Below, piece after piece: positions 48,651 through 56,693 of a DNA stretch of 64,000 bases; positions within the stretch are counted from its first letter, which is position 1, and the number at the start of each line of letters is the position of its first letter. A program made the position numbers and the translations under genes. The notes beneath the pieces were generated by a model that made no database searches, was not told where the DNA came from, and saw only the letters and a list, made by a program, of their open reading frames with translations. The stretch is from Pseudomonas sp. FP2196 (lineage in GTDB: Bacteria > Pseudomonadota > Gammaproteobacteria > Pseudomonadales > Pseudomonadaceae), in the NCBI RefSeq assembly GCF_030687715.1, contig NZ_CP117445.1, forward strand, positions 1 to 64,000. The letters run 5' to 3'.

Positions 48651-49880
48651 TCAGCCAAAGAACCAGTAGCACACGCCAATCGCGCCAATCACGCCCGCCA
48701 ACTCCGCCAACAACGCACAACCCACGGCATGCCGCGCGCGCTGAATCCCCACCGCGCCGAAATACACCGCCAACACATAGAACGTGGTCTCGGTACTGCC
48801 CTGAATCGTCGCCGCCACCAGCGCCGGGAAGCTGTCCACGCCGGAGGTTTTCATCGTTTCAATCAGCATTGCCCGCGCAGCGCTGCCGGAGAATGGTTTG
48901 ACCATCGCCGTCGGCAGCGCGTCGACAAACCGCGTGTCCCAACCGGCCCATTCGACCAGATGGCGAATCCCGTCCAGACCAAAATCCAGTGCCCCGGAGG
49001 CGCGTAGCACGCCGATGGCACAGAGCATTGCGACCAGATACGGCAGCAGGTTCTTGGCAACGTCGAAACCCTCTTTCGCACCCTCGACGAATGCTTCGTA
49101 AACCTTCACCTTGCGCAAGGCGCCGATCACCAGAAACAGCATGATCAGCCCGAACAACGTGAGATTGCCGAGGATCGACGAAAGACCCGCCAACGCGGTG
49201 GCCGACATCGTCGCCAGCAGCGCCATGAAGCCACCGAGGATCAGCGCGCCGGGAATCAGATAGGCCAGCACCACCGGGTCCCAGACCCGCAGACGCTGCA
49301 TGAATGCCACCGAGAGGAAGCCGACGATGGTCGAGCAACTGGTTGCCAGCAGGATCGGCAGAAACACCAGGGTCGGATCCGGCGCGCCTTGCTGGGCGCG
49401 GTACATGAAGATCGTTACCGGCAGCAGGGTCAGGGAGGAGGCGTTGAGTACCAGAAACAGGATTTGCGCGTTGCTGGCGATGGTGGCGCTGGGGTTGAGT
49501 TCCTGCAACGCCTTCATGGCTTTCAGGCCGATCGGCGTGGCGGCGTTGTCCAGACCAAGTCCGTTGGCGGCGAAGTTCAGGGTGATCAGGCCAAGGGCAG
49601 GGTGACCGGGTGGGACTTCCGGCATCAGGCGCAGAAACAGCGGGCCCAACGCCTTGGCCAGCCAGTCGACGATCCCGGCCTTTTCGGCGATGCGCAGAAA
49701 ACCCAGCCACAGGGTGAGAGTGCCGAACAGCAGCACCATGACCTCGACCGAGAGCTTGGCCATGGCAAAAATGCTTTCCACCATCGCCGCGAAGATTGCG
49801 GCGTTACCGCCGACCAGCCACTGCACCAGCGCAGATATTGCTGCCACGACAAAGAAGCCAAGCCACAGGCCATTAAGCAT
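48651..49880 (-). CDS. SpmA-SpmB-like nucleoside-recognition (Gate) membrane protein
   Basis: A 409-residue inner-membrane protein with about ten hydrophobic segments. It looks like a fusion of the two spore-maturation proteins: the N-terminal half (about 1-190) has LNFAANGLGLDNAATPIGLKAMKAL, typical of SpmA, and the C-terminal half (about 230-409) has STETTFYVLAVYFGAVGIQRARHAV, typical of SpmB. Non-sporulating bacteria often have this fusion; a transport role is assumed but the substrate is unknown. Confidence 0.88.
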   Translation of the reverse strand: MLNGLWLGFFVVAAISALVQWLVGGNAAIFAAMVESIFAMAKLSVEVMVLLFGTLTLWLGFLRIAEKAGIVDWLAKALGPLFLRLMPEVPPGHPALGLITLNFAANGLGLDNAATPIGLKAMKALQELNPSATIASNAQILFLVLNASSLTLLPVTIFMYRAQQGAPDPTLVFLPILLATSCSTIVGFLSVAFMQRLRVWDPVVLAYLIPGALILGGFMALLATMSATALAGLSSILGNLTLFGLIMLFLVIGALRKVKVYEAFVEGAKEGFDVAKNLLPYLVAMLCAIGVLRASGALDFGLDGIRHLVEWAGWDTRFVDALPTAMVKPFSGSAARAMLIETMKTSGVDSFPALVAATIQGSTETTFYVLAVYFGAVGIQRARHAVGCALLAELAGVIGAIGVCYWFFG

Positions 49881-49932
49881 CAGTCAAATCCCCCGGAAGA
49901 TGCGGCGAATGATAGCGGGGTCGCCAGAAACG

Positions 49933-49960
49933 ACAAACCCCGGATTTCTCCGGGGTTTGT
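49933..49960 (-). terminator. Intrinsic terminator hairpin downstream of gltP
   Basis: Perfect 12-bp arms ACAAACCCCGGA and TCCGGGGTTTGT around a 4-base loop, between the REP pair at the gltP end and the SpmA-like gene. The T-run is short, so the efficiency is uncertain. Confidence 0.7.
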
Positions 49961-50003
49961 CTACGACTGCTGGCGCCCCTATAGCAGGGCTGGCTCCAAT
50001 CTA

Positions 50004-50089
50004 CTGTAGGAGCTGCCGAAGGCTGCGATCTTTTGATTTTGTTTTTAACAGCAAGATCAACCGATCGCAGCCTCCGGCAGCTCCTACAG
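50004..50089. repeat. REPIN: inverted pair of REP units, fourth family
   Basis: Arms 50004-50030 and 50063-50089 pair with one mismatch; core TAGGAGCTGCCGAAGGCTGC. The solitary unit at 14838 is the same family. It lies just after the gltP stop. Confidence 0.88.
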
Positions 50090-50096
50090 GGGTGTG

Positions 50097-51428
50097 TCAG
50101 TTCTTGGAAATCTCGCCAGCCGGCAGTTTTTCCTTGCTGCGCCAGTGCGGCAGGGAGTTCCAGTAGCGCTCGCCCTTGGCGTCGTCGTACATGCCTTCCC
50201 AGCGCGCGATAACCAGCACGGCCAAGGCATTCCCGATCACGTTCAGTGCAGTACGCGCCATGTCCATGATGCGGTCGACACCGGCGATGAACGCCAGACC
50301 TTCCAGCGGAATTCCGACGCTGCCCAGAGTGGCCAGCAGCACCACGAAGGACACGCCCGGTACGCCGGCGATGCCTTTGGAGGTGACCATCAGGGTCAGC
50401 ACCAGCAGCAGCTGCTGGCTGATCGACAGGTCGATGCCGTAAAGCTGGGCAATGAAGATGGCGGCGATGGACTGGTACAGGGTCGAACCGTCGAGGTTGA
50501 ACGAGTAACCGGTCGGCACCACAAAGCTGCAGATGGCTTTCGGCGCACCGTAGGCTTCCATCTTCTCGATCACGCGCGGCAGCACGGTTTCCGAGGAAGC
50601 GGTGGAGTAAGCCAGCACCAGTTCATCCTTGAAGATGCGCATCAGCTTGATCACCGAGAAGCCGAACAGCTTGGCGATCAGGCCCAGTACCACAAAGGCG
50701 AAGAAAGCGATGGCGACGTAAACCAGGATCACCAGTTTGGCCAACGGCAGCAGGGACGCGAAGCCGAAGTTAGCGACAGTCACCGCGATCAGTGCGAATA
50801 CGCCGATCGGGGCGTAGTTCATGATCATGTGGGTGACTTTGAACATGCTTTCCGATACGCCCTGGAACATCTTCACCAGCGGCTCGCGCAGATCCGACTG
50901 CAGGCTCGACAGACCGAGACCGAACAGCACGGAGAAGAAGATGATCGGCAGCATTTCGCCGCGAGCCATGGCCGCGAAGATGTTCGACGGGATCAGGTTG
51001 AGGATGGTCTCGATGAATGCGTGTTCATGCTGTACTTCGGCGGCAGTGGCCTGGTACTTGGAGATATCCACTGTGCCCAGCGTGCTCATGTCGATGCCGG
51101 CACCCGGATGGAACACGTTCGCCAGAACCAGGCCAACAATAATGGCGATGGTGGTGACGATTTCGAAATAGATGATTGTCTTCAGGCCGATACGCCCGAG
51201 CTTCTTGGCGTCGCCCACGCCAGCGATGCCGACGATCAGGGAAGAGATGACGATCGGGATCACGATCATCTTGATCAGACGGATAAAGATATCGCCTGCC
51301 GGTTGCAGGACGTTGCTGATCCACCAGGCCTTCTCGGCACTGAAATGGTTGAGCAACGCACCAATTGCAATCCCTAGAACCAGACCGATGAGGATCTGCC
51401 AGGCGAGGCTGAGTTTTGCCTTCTTCAT
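50097..51428 (-). CDS. gltP: Glutamate/aspartate:proton symporter
   Basis: A 443-residue dicarboxylate/amino-acid:cation symporter (DAACS family). It has about eight membrane segments plus the re-entrant loops; the serine-rich loop is AYSTASSETVLPRV, and the conserved PTGYSFNLDGSTLYQ motif near residue 300 forms the substrate and ion site. AAGGG-type bases precede ATG 51428. Its upstream region carries an 11-bp inverted repeat. Confidence 0.95.
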   Translation of the reverse strand: MKKAKLSLAWQILIGLVLGIAIGALLNHFSAEKAWWISNVLQPAGDIFIRLIKMIVIPIVISSLIVGIAGVGDAKKLGRIGLKTIIYFEIVTTIAIIVGLVLANVFHPGAGIDMSTLGTVDISKYQATAAEVQHEHAFIETILNLIPSNIFAAMARGEMLPIIFFSVLFGLGLSSLQSDLREPLVKMFQGVSESMFKVTHMIMNYAPIGVFALIAVTVANFGFASLLPLAKLVILVYVAIAFFAFVVLGLIAKLFGFSVIKLMRIFKDELVLAYSTASSETVLPRVIEKMEAYGAPKAICSFVVPTGYSFNLDGSTLYQSIAAIFIAQLYGIDLSISQQLLLVLTLMVTSKGIAGVPGVSFVVLLATLGSVGIPLEGLAFIAGVDRIMDMARTALNVIGNALAVLVIARWEGMYDDAKGERYWNSLPHWRSKEKLPAGEISKN

Positions 51429-51456
51429 TATCTTTACCCTTACTTGCGTTTGACTC

Positions 51457-51644
51457 AGGCAGATGCAGGAACTGGAACGCTTTTTAGCGGAAAAGTCTGT
51501 GCATCTGCCTCCGTATAAGGTGCCCGGAAGCGCGTGTTTACGGCTCCTCGGCAGGCGAAAAAAGGCGCAACTATTCCGATGCGAGGTTGCGCCGTCTAAT
51601 GCCGTAAACGCCTACCCTATGCCGAATCGGCATGAGCTTTTTTT
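51457..51644 (+). ncRNA. Candidate small RNA with terminator, divergent from gltP
   Basis: Three successive stem-loops are visible: AGGCAGATGCA/TGCATCTGCCT (51457-51467 with 51500-51510), GGCGCAAC/GTTGCGCC (51564-51593), and ATGCCG/CGGCAT (51619-51633) followed after four bases by T7 (51638-51644). The last resembles a rho-independent end on the plus strand only. No Rfam family is recognised and no promoter is assigned. The first stem could instead belong to the gltP leader on the other strand. Confidence 0.35.
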
Positions 51645-51843
51645 AACGAAACTGGCGTCCCAACCGGTTCGATTGCGACATTTCAGCCGGCATAAGTGCC
51701 GTGAACCGGCCATCACAGCGCAGATTGGTTGTTTTTTGAACGAGTAATTTCGACGGAAATTTTCGGAAAAAGCCTACATTTCGAGACTAGAAGTCCTACT
51801 GGTTGGAAACATGTTTTCGCGATATACGGTCGCCAGGAAACAC

Positions 51844-51860
51844 CGCGAAATGTTTTCGCG
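51844..51860. promoter_or_regulatory. Palindrome with repeated half, possible operator
   Basis: CGCGAAATGTTTTCGCG has 7-base arms around TGT. Its right part, ATGTTTTCGCG, also occurs at 51811-51821 as a direct repeat 28 bases away. Confidence 0.35.
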
Positions 51861-52096
51861 CGCAGTGTGAGCGATTAAAGGATGAGCAGGACGCTCTAGA
51901 TCAATGTTCTGCCTGATTGAAAGCTCAGCGCAAGTCCGTCGAGCCACTGTGGGTCGGCGAACCTGCGACGCAGCTTTTACCCTGACCCGGCCCTCGCGCA
52001 GGCACTCCCTGTACCCGTAGGTCACTCCGACCCTGTAACAGTCAGAACGTCCCGGCCCCCTGGTCATGCGCCGACCTTCCTCGGGTGGGCGCAATG

Positions 52097-52120
52097 GAAG
52101 GCAGCGAGGCCGCTGCCTTC
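52097..52120. terminator. Hairpin downstream of ivy
   Basis: Perfect 10-bp arms GAAGGCAGCG and CGCTGCCTTC with a 4-base loop, 10 bases past the ivy stop on the minus strand. There is no T-run, so it may only stabilise the transcript end. Confidence 0.45.
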
Positions 52121-52130
52121 ATGTTCAAAC

Positions 52131-52595
52131 TCAGTACCACTTCGGATCTTTCTTCAGGGTTTCCATCAGCAGATCCTGCATGCCCTGATCGGGCTTGCCG
52201 AAGAACCTGTACGTGGCATGTCGCGTTGGCGACTTGTCGGACGGCAGGCCTTCGGGCACATCAACCAGCATGCCGTAGGCATCGTCCTTGTCGAAGCTGA
52301 ACGCGACGATCAAGCGATGGTTGAGGCACTTGTCTGCATTTTCGCAGAGCGGGCCAACCAGATACTTGTCGCCATCTTCTTCCACCGCGTTCATCTGCTG
52401 TTCGGAAGTGCCGGACAGGTTCATCACCCATTCCGGCAGGCGTTCTTCCTTCTTCACCACGCCTTCCCAGGTTTCCCTGTATTGCGGGTCAGAACTCAAC
52501 AGTTCGTTGACTCGCGTCTGGCCGTCGTTGGCCGCCATCGCCATGGCACTACCGCCCAGAAGCAGGGCGGCTGCCAATGTCTTTAACGCAATCAT
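52131..52595 (-). CDS. ivy: Ivy-type C-type lysozyme inhibitor
   Basis: A 154-residue periplasmic protein that blocks vertebrate c-type lysozyme. The signal peptide covers about residues 1-22 (MIALKTLAAALLLGGSAMAMA). The mature domain has the Ivy disulfide loop as CENADKC (about 83-89), where E. coli Ivy has the CKPHDC inhibitory loop; the loop sequence differs, so potency may differ. ATG 52595 lies two bases after the DUF1328 stop, indicating co-transcription. From memory it corresponds to PA5481. Confidence 0.85.
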   Translation of the reverse strand: MIALKTLAAALLLGGSAMAMAANDGQTRVNELLSSDPQYRETWEGVVKKEERLPEWVMNLSGTSEQQMNAVEEDGDKYLVGPLCENADKCLNHRLIVAFSFDKDDAYGMLVDVPEGLPSDKSPTRHATYRFFGKPDQGMQDLLMETLKKDPKWY

Positions 52596-52597
52596 CG

Positions 52598-52834
<237 letters not shown>

Positions 52835-53119
52835 TTAGAAAACCCAGCGCTCTTCACGTGGCATCTGATCCAGTGGCTGCGCCTGATCAACATCCATCAT
52901 GCGCATCGAGGCGCTCTCTGCCTGGCTATTGCTGACGGCACTGAAGTGCATCTGCGTGTGGTGTTGCATCGAGATCAGCGGCTCAGCCTTCTGGCTGTTT
53001 TCCCAGCTCAGGTATTGCTGGCACGCGATCAGGGTGATCAACAACGCAAGAACGCCAAACAGGCCTTGCTGGATATGCAGTGGCGAGATACGCACTTGGG
53101 CGGCACGTTGGCGAGTCAT
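52835..53119 (-). CDS. Small single-pass membrane protein, uncharacterised
   Basis: A 94-residue protein with a basic N-terminus and one membrane segment (about 17-35, GLFGVLALLITLIACQQYL), then a polar, methionine-rich tail. I do not recognise a family, but a gene of this kind sits beside ivy and algB in P. aeruginosa, as I recall. It is upstream of DUF1328-ivy on the same strand with 72 bases between. The topology suggests a periplasmic C-terminus. Confidence 0.65.
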   Translation of the reverse strand: MTRQRAAQVRISPLHIQQGLFGVLALLITLIACQQYLSWENSQKAEPLISMQHHTQMHFSAVSNSQAESASMRMMDVDQAQPLDQMPREERWVF

Positions 53120-53545
53120 CCTGGGTTCCTCACTCTTATTCGGTTAGGGCAGTTCTGATCTGCCCGGGCTAAAAGAGATATTGCAGGCTGCATGCCAATT
53201 TTTATTTGAAAAATATCCAATAAAATCAATTGGTTATGAGCACTATAAAAATGAATCAAGACGCATCCTGCACGATGGGGCTCCTGAGATCGTGCGCAAT
53301 GCACGATTATTTCGTAGGAGATTTCATTCTTATGGAATTGAGAGCAGGGCGCGGATGTCAGAAAAGTACGCAGGGAATCCCCTGCAAATCGGTGATTGTT
53401 TAAAAAATCAACAAAATCAGTGTATTAGCCGTTAAGGCAGGAGAGAGCTACCCTCCTATGGCAGGCATCGTTCAGAATCAACCATGCAACTTGCCCGATT
53501 TTTCCGGGACTAACCCAAGACCAATCACTATGGAGCGTAGGAAAA
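53120..53545. other. AT-rich non-coding interval upstream of algB, 426 bases
   Basis: No gene supported. The first half is unusually AT-rich (about 53195-53260). A palindrome ATCGTGC-GCAAT-GCACGAT lies at 53289-53307, a possible operator. The algB promoter should be here; I see no clear AlgU-type promoter. Confidence 0.5.
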
Positions 53546-54892
53546 ATGGAATCTGCCACTGAGCATCAAGGCCGCATTCTGCTGGTGGACGACGAATCCG
53601 CCATCCTGCGAACCTTCCGTTATTGCCTCGAAGATGAAGGCTATACGGTCGCCACTGCCAACAGCGCGGCCCAGGCGGACGCACTGCTGCAACGCCAGGT
53701 CTTTGATCTGTGCTTCCTTGATTTGCGCTTGGGTGAAGACAACGGTCTTGATGTGCTGGCGCAAATGCGCATTCAGGCGCCGTGGATGCGCGTGGTGATC
53801 GTCACCGCGCATTCGGCTGTCGATACCGCCGTGGATGCCATTCAGGCCGGCGCCGCCGACTATCTGGTCAAGCCGTGCAGCCCGGATCAGTTACGCCTGG
53901 CGACTGCCAAGCAACTGGAAGTGCGCCAACTCTCGGCGCGTCTTGAAGCCCTCGAAGGCGAGATCCGCAAGCCGAAGGACGGCCTCGATTCTCACAGTCC
54001 GGCAATGAAAGTCGTACTCGAGACCGCGCGGCAGGTGGCGAGCACCGACGCCAACATTCTTATTCTGGGTGAATCCGGCACCGGTAAGGGTGAACTGGCC
54101 CGGGCGATTCACGGCTGGAGCAAACGCGAGAAGAAGTCCTGCGTGACGATTAACTGCCCGTCGCTGACCGCCGAACTGATGGAAAGCGAATTGTTCGGTC
54201 ACAGTCGCGGTGCATTTACCGGCGCCAGCGAAAGTACTTTGGGTCGGGTCAATCAGGCCGACGGCGGTACGCTGTTTCTCGACGAAATCGGCGATTTTCC
54301 CCTGACGTTGCAACCCAAGTTGCTGCGCTTCATTCAGGACAAGGAATACGAGCGGGTAGGCGACCCGGTCACTCGTCGCGCCGACGTGCGCATTCTGGCG
54401 GCGACCAACCTCAATCTTGAGGACATGGTGCGCGACGGGCGTTTCCGTGAAGACCTGCTCTATCGTCTCAACGTCATCACTTTGCACTTGCCGCCGTTGC
54501 GCGAGCGCAGTGAAGACATTTTGACCTTGGCCGACCGCTTTCTTGCCCGTTTCGTTAAAGAGTACGCACGCCCGGCGCGGGGGTTCAGTGACGAAGCCCG
54601 TGAGGCGTTGCTCGGTTATCGCTGGCCGGGCAACATCCGCGAATTGCGCAACGTGGTTGAGCGCGCAAGCATCATCTGCCCGCAGGAGCGCGTGGAAATC
54701 AGCCATTTGGGCATGGCCGAACAACCAGCCAGCAATGCGCCGAGGGTTGGCGCGGCGCTGAGCCTGGACGAGTTGGAAAAAGCGCATATCGGCGCCGTTC
54801 TGGCCACCGCGGGCACGCTGGATCAAGCGGCGAAAACCCTGGGCATTGACGCCTCGACCCTGTATCGCAAGCGCAAGCAGTACAACCTGTGA
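53546..54892 (+). CDS. algB: NtrC-family response regulator AlgB
   Basis: A 448-residue regulator of alginate and virulence genes, partner of KinB. Receiver domain 1-125 has D15/D16 and phospho-acceptor D59 (LCFLDLRLGED). The AAA+ domain (about 148-380) has Walker A GESGTGKGELARA, the sigma54-contacting GAFTGA loop in HSRGAFTGASE, and an arginine finger region. A Fis-type helix-turn-helix (about 410-448) ends AKTLGIDASTLYRKRKQYNL. kinB begins 10 bases downstream. Confidence 0.95.
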   Translation: MESATEHQGRILLVDDESAILRTFRYCLEDEGYTVATANSAAQADALLQRQVFDLCFLDLRLGEDNGLDVLAQMRIQAPWMRVVIVTAHSAVDTAVDAIQAGAADYLVKPCSPDQLRLATAKQLEVRQLSARLEALEGEIRKPKDGLDSHSPAMKVVLETARQVASTDANILILGESGTGKGELARAIHGWSKREKKSCVTINCPSLTAELMESELFGHSRGAFTGASESTLGRVNQADGGTLFLDEIGDFPLTLQPKLLRFIQDKEYERVGDPVTRRADVRILAATNLNLEDMVRDGRFREDLLYRLNVITLHLPPLRERSEDILTLADRFLARFVKEYARPARGFSDEAREALLGYRWPGNIRELRNVVERASIICPQERVEISHLGMAEQPASNAPRVGAALSLDELEKAHIGAVLATAGTLDQAAKTLGIDASTLYRKRKQYNL

Positions 54893-54902
54893 GCGCCCGA
54901 CG

Positions 54903-56693
54903 ATGAAACTGGCGATGAAGTTGCGGACCCGCTTGTTCCTGAGTATTTCCGCACTGATCACCGTGGCTTTGCTCGGGCTGTTGCTCGGGCTGGTCAGCGT
55001 GATGCAGATGGCTGGAACTCAGGAAGAGCGAGTGCGCAGTAACTTCGCCACCCTTGATCTGGGCCTCAAGCTGCGGCAGACGCTGGGTGACCAACTGATC
55101 ATCATGCTGGCGGAAAAGCCTGATCCCGTGGCGTTCGAAGCGTCCAGGCAGCATTATTTCCAGTTGCTCGACGAAGGCATCGCCCGGGAGCAGGAGGGCG
55201 ATGGTCAGCTATATGGTTTCAGTCAGGCCAAAAAAGATTATCTGAATTTCCTGCAGGCGTTTGACCTGTCCCGTGATCCTGCCAAGACGATGATGAGCAA
55301 TGCGGACTTCCGCGAGCGCTTCAATACCTTGCGCAACGGACTGATCGCCGAGCACAAGCATGCGCTCGACAATATCAACGCAGTCCAGCGAGATGCCCGC
55401 GAGCGGGCGCTGTTGGTTGCCGGCCTGCTTGGGCTGGTGGGCCTGGCGGTGTTGATCATCGGTTTCGTCACGGCCCAAGGTATTGCCCGGCGTTTCGGCG
55501 CACCGATCGAGGCGCTGGCGCGGGCGGCGGACAATATCGGCCAAGGTAACTTTGAGGTGACCCTGCCGATTTCCTCAGCAATGGAAATGAATCTGCTGAC
55601 CAAGCGGTTCGGGCTGATGGCCGAAGCCTTGCGTGAGCATCAGGCGACTAACGTCGACGAATTGATGGCCGGTCAACAACGCTTACAGGCCGTGCTCGAC
55701 AGCATCGATGACGGTTTGCTGATGATCGACCGCGAGGGCCACTTGGAGCATCTCAACCCGGTCGCCCAGCGCCAGTTGGGCTGGGACGATGACCGTCTCG
55801 GGCAGGGCCTGGGCAGCGCACTTGGGCGGCCTGAGCTGGATGCACAATTGCAACTGGTGTTGCGCGGCGGCACTCTCGAACGAGCACCGGAAGATTTGAG
55901 CATTGAGGTCGACGGCGAATCTCGCCTGCTGACCTATAGCCTGACCCCGGTGAGCCATACCCAGGGTCATATTCTGGGTGCGGTGATGGTGCTGCACGAT
56001 GTCACTGAGCAGCGTGCCTTCGAGCGGGTGCGCAGCGAATTCGTATTACGTGCCTCCCATGAGCTACGCACGCCAGTCACTGGTATGCACATGGCGTTCG
56101 GCCTGTTCCGTGAGCGGGCGAAGTTTGCGGCGGATTCTCGTGAGGCGGACCTGCTCGACACCGTCAACGAAGAGATGCAGCGCTTGATGCAGTTGATCAA
56201 CGACTTGCTCAACTTCTCACGCTACCAGAATGGCTTGCAGAAACTGACACTGGCACCGTGCACCATCGAAGATTTGCTGGAGCAGGCGCAACTGCGCTTT
56301 GCCGACACGGCCGCGGAAAAAGGCATCGCGTTGATGGTAGAGGTTCAGGGCCCGCTGCCGCGCTTGCAGGCGGATCAAGCCCAACTGGATCGAGTGCTCG
56401 ACAACCTGATCGATAACGCCCTGCGCCACACCGCCCGCGACGGTCAGATCCGCTTGCAGGCGCGTCGCCACGGCGAGCGGGTGATCATCAGCGTCGAAGA
56501 CAACGGCGAAGGCATTGCCTACGGCCAGCAAGGGCGAATTTTCGAGCCGTTCGTCCAGGTTGGACGCAAGAAGGGTGGCGCCGGGCTTGGGCTGGCGCTG
56601 TGCAAGGAAATTGTCCAACTGCATGGCGGACGGATGGGCGTTTATTCGCGGCCGGGGCAGGGGACTCAGTTCTACATGGCGTTGGCAGTTTAA
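54903..56693 (+). CDS. kinB: Sensor histidine kinase KinB
   Basis: A 596-residue inner-membrane kinase/phosphatase for AlgB. Two membrane helices (about 12-32 and 168-190) bound a periplasmic four-helix sensor, followed by HAMP (about 192-245) and PAS (about 258-370). The kinase core has H-box ASHELRTPVTG, N-box DNLIDNALRHTA, G1 DNGEGI and G2 GGAGLGLALC. ATG 54903 gives MKLAMKLRTRLFLSIS. Its stop overlaps the convergent EAL gene by four bases. Confidence 0.94.
   Translation: MKLAMKLRTRLFLSISALITVALLGLLLGLVSVMQMAGTQEERVRSNFATLDLGLKLRQTLGDQLIIMLAEKPDPVAFEASRQHYFQLLDEGIAREQEGDGQLYGFSQAKKDYLNFLQAFDLSRDPAKTMMSNADFRERFNTLRNGLIAEHKHALDNINAVQRDARERALLVAGLLGLVGLAVLIIGFVTAQGIARRFGAPIEALARAADNIGQGNFEVTLPISSAMEMNLLTKRFGLMAEALREHQATNVDELMAGQQRLQAVLDSIDDGLLMIDREGHLEHLNPVAQRQLGWDDDRLGQGLGSALGRPELDAQLQLVLRGGTLERAPEDLSIEVDGESRLLTYSLTPVSHTQGHILGAVMVLHDVTEQRAFERVRSEFVLRASHELRTPVTGMHMAFGLFRERAKFAADSREADLLDTVNEEMQRLMQLINDLLNFSRYQNGLQKLTLAPCTIEDLLEQAQLRFADTAAEKGIALMVEVQGPLPRLQADQAQLDRVLDNLIDNALRHTARDGQIRLQARRHGERVIISVEDNGEGIAYGQQGRIFEPFVQVGRKKGGAGLGLALCKEIVQLHGGRMGVYSRPGQGTQFYMALAV

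Larger units (their letters stand above)
51429..52130. other. Long non-coding interval between gltP and ivy, 702 bases
   Basis: No convincing protein gene; the short open frames have no recognisable features. The gltP-proximal third contains three stem-loops ending in a T-run (candidate small RNA). The middle has a palindrome with a repeated 11-mer, and the ivy-proximal end has a perfect 10-bp hairpin. Confidence 0.55.

Noticed and set aside
51463..51747. 94-codon plus-strand frame beside gltP
   Set aside because: It runs through all three stem-loops, has no ribosome site of note, and its product has no recognisable fold or signal.
51774..52094. 106-codon minus-strand frame between ivy and gltP
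   Set aside because: Arginine-rich product without motifs, no ribosome site; treated as non-coding.
53181..53435. 84-codon plus-strand frame upstream of algB
   Set aside because: It crosses the AT-rich segment and the palindrome, has no ribosome site, and its codon use is unlike its neighbours.
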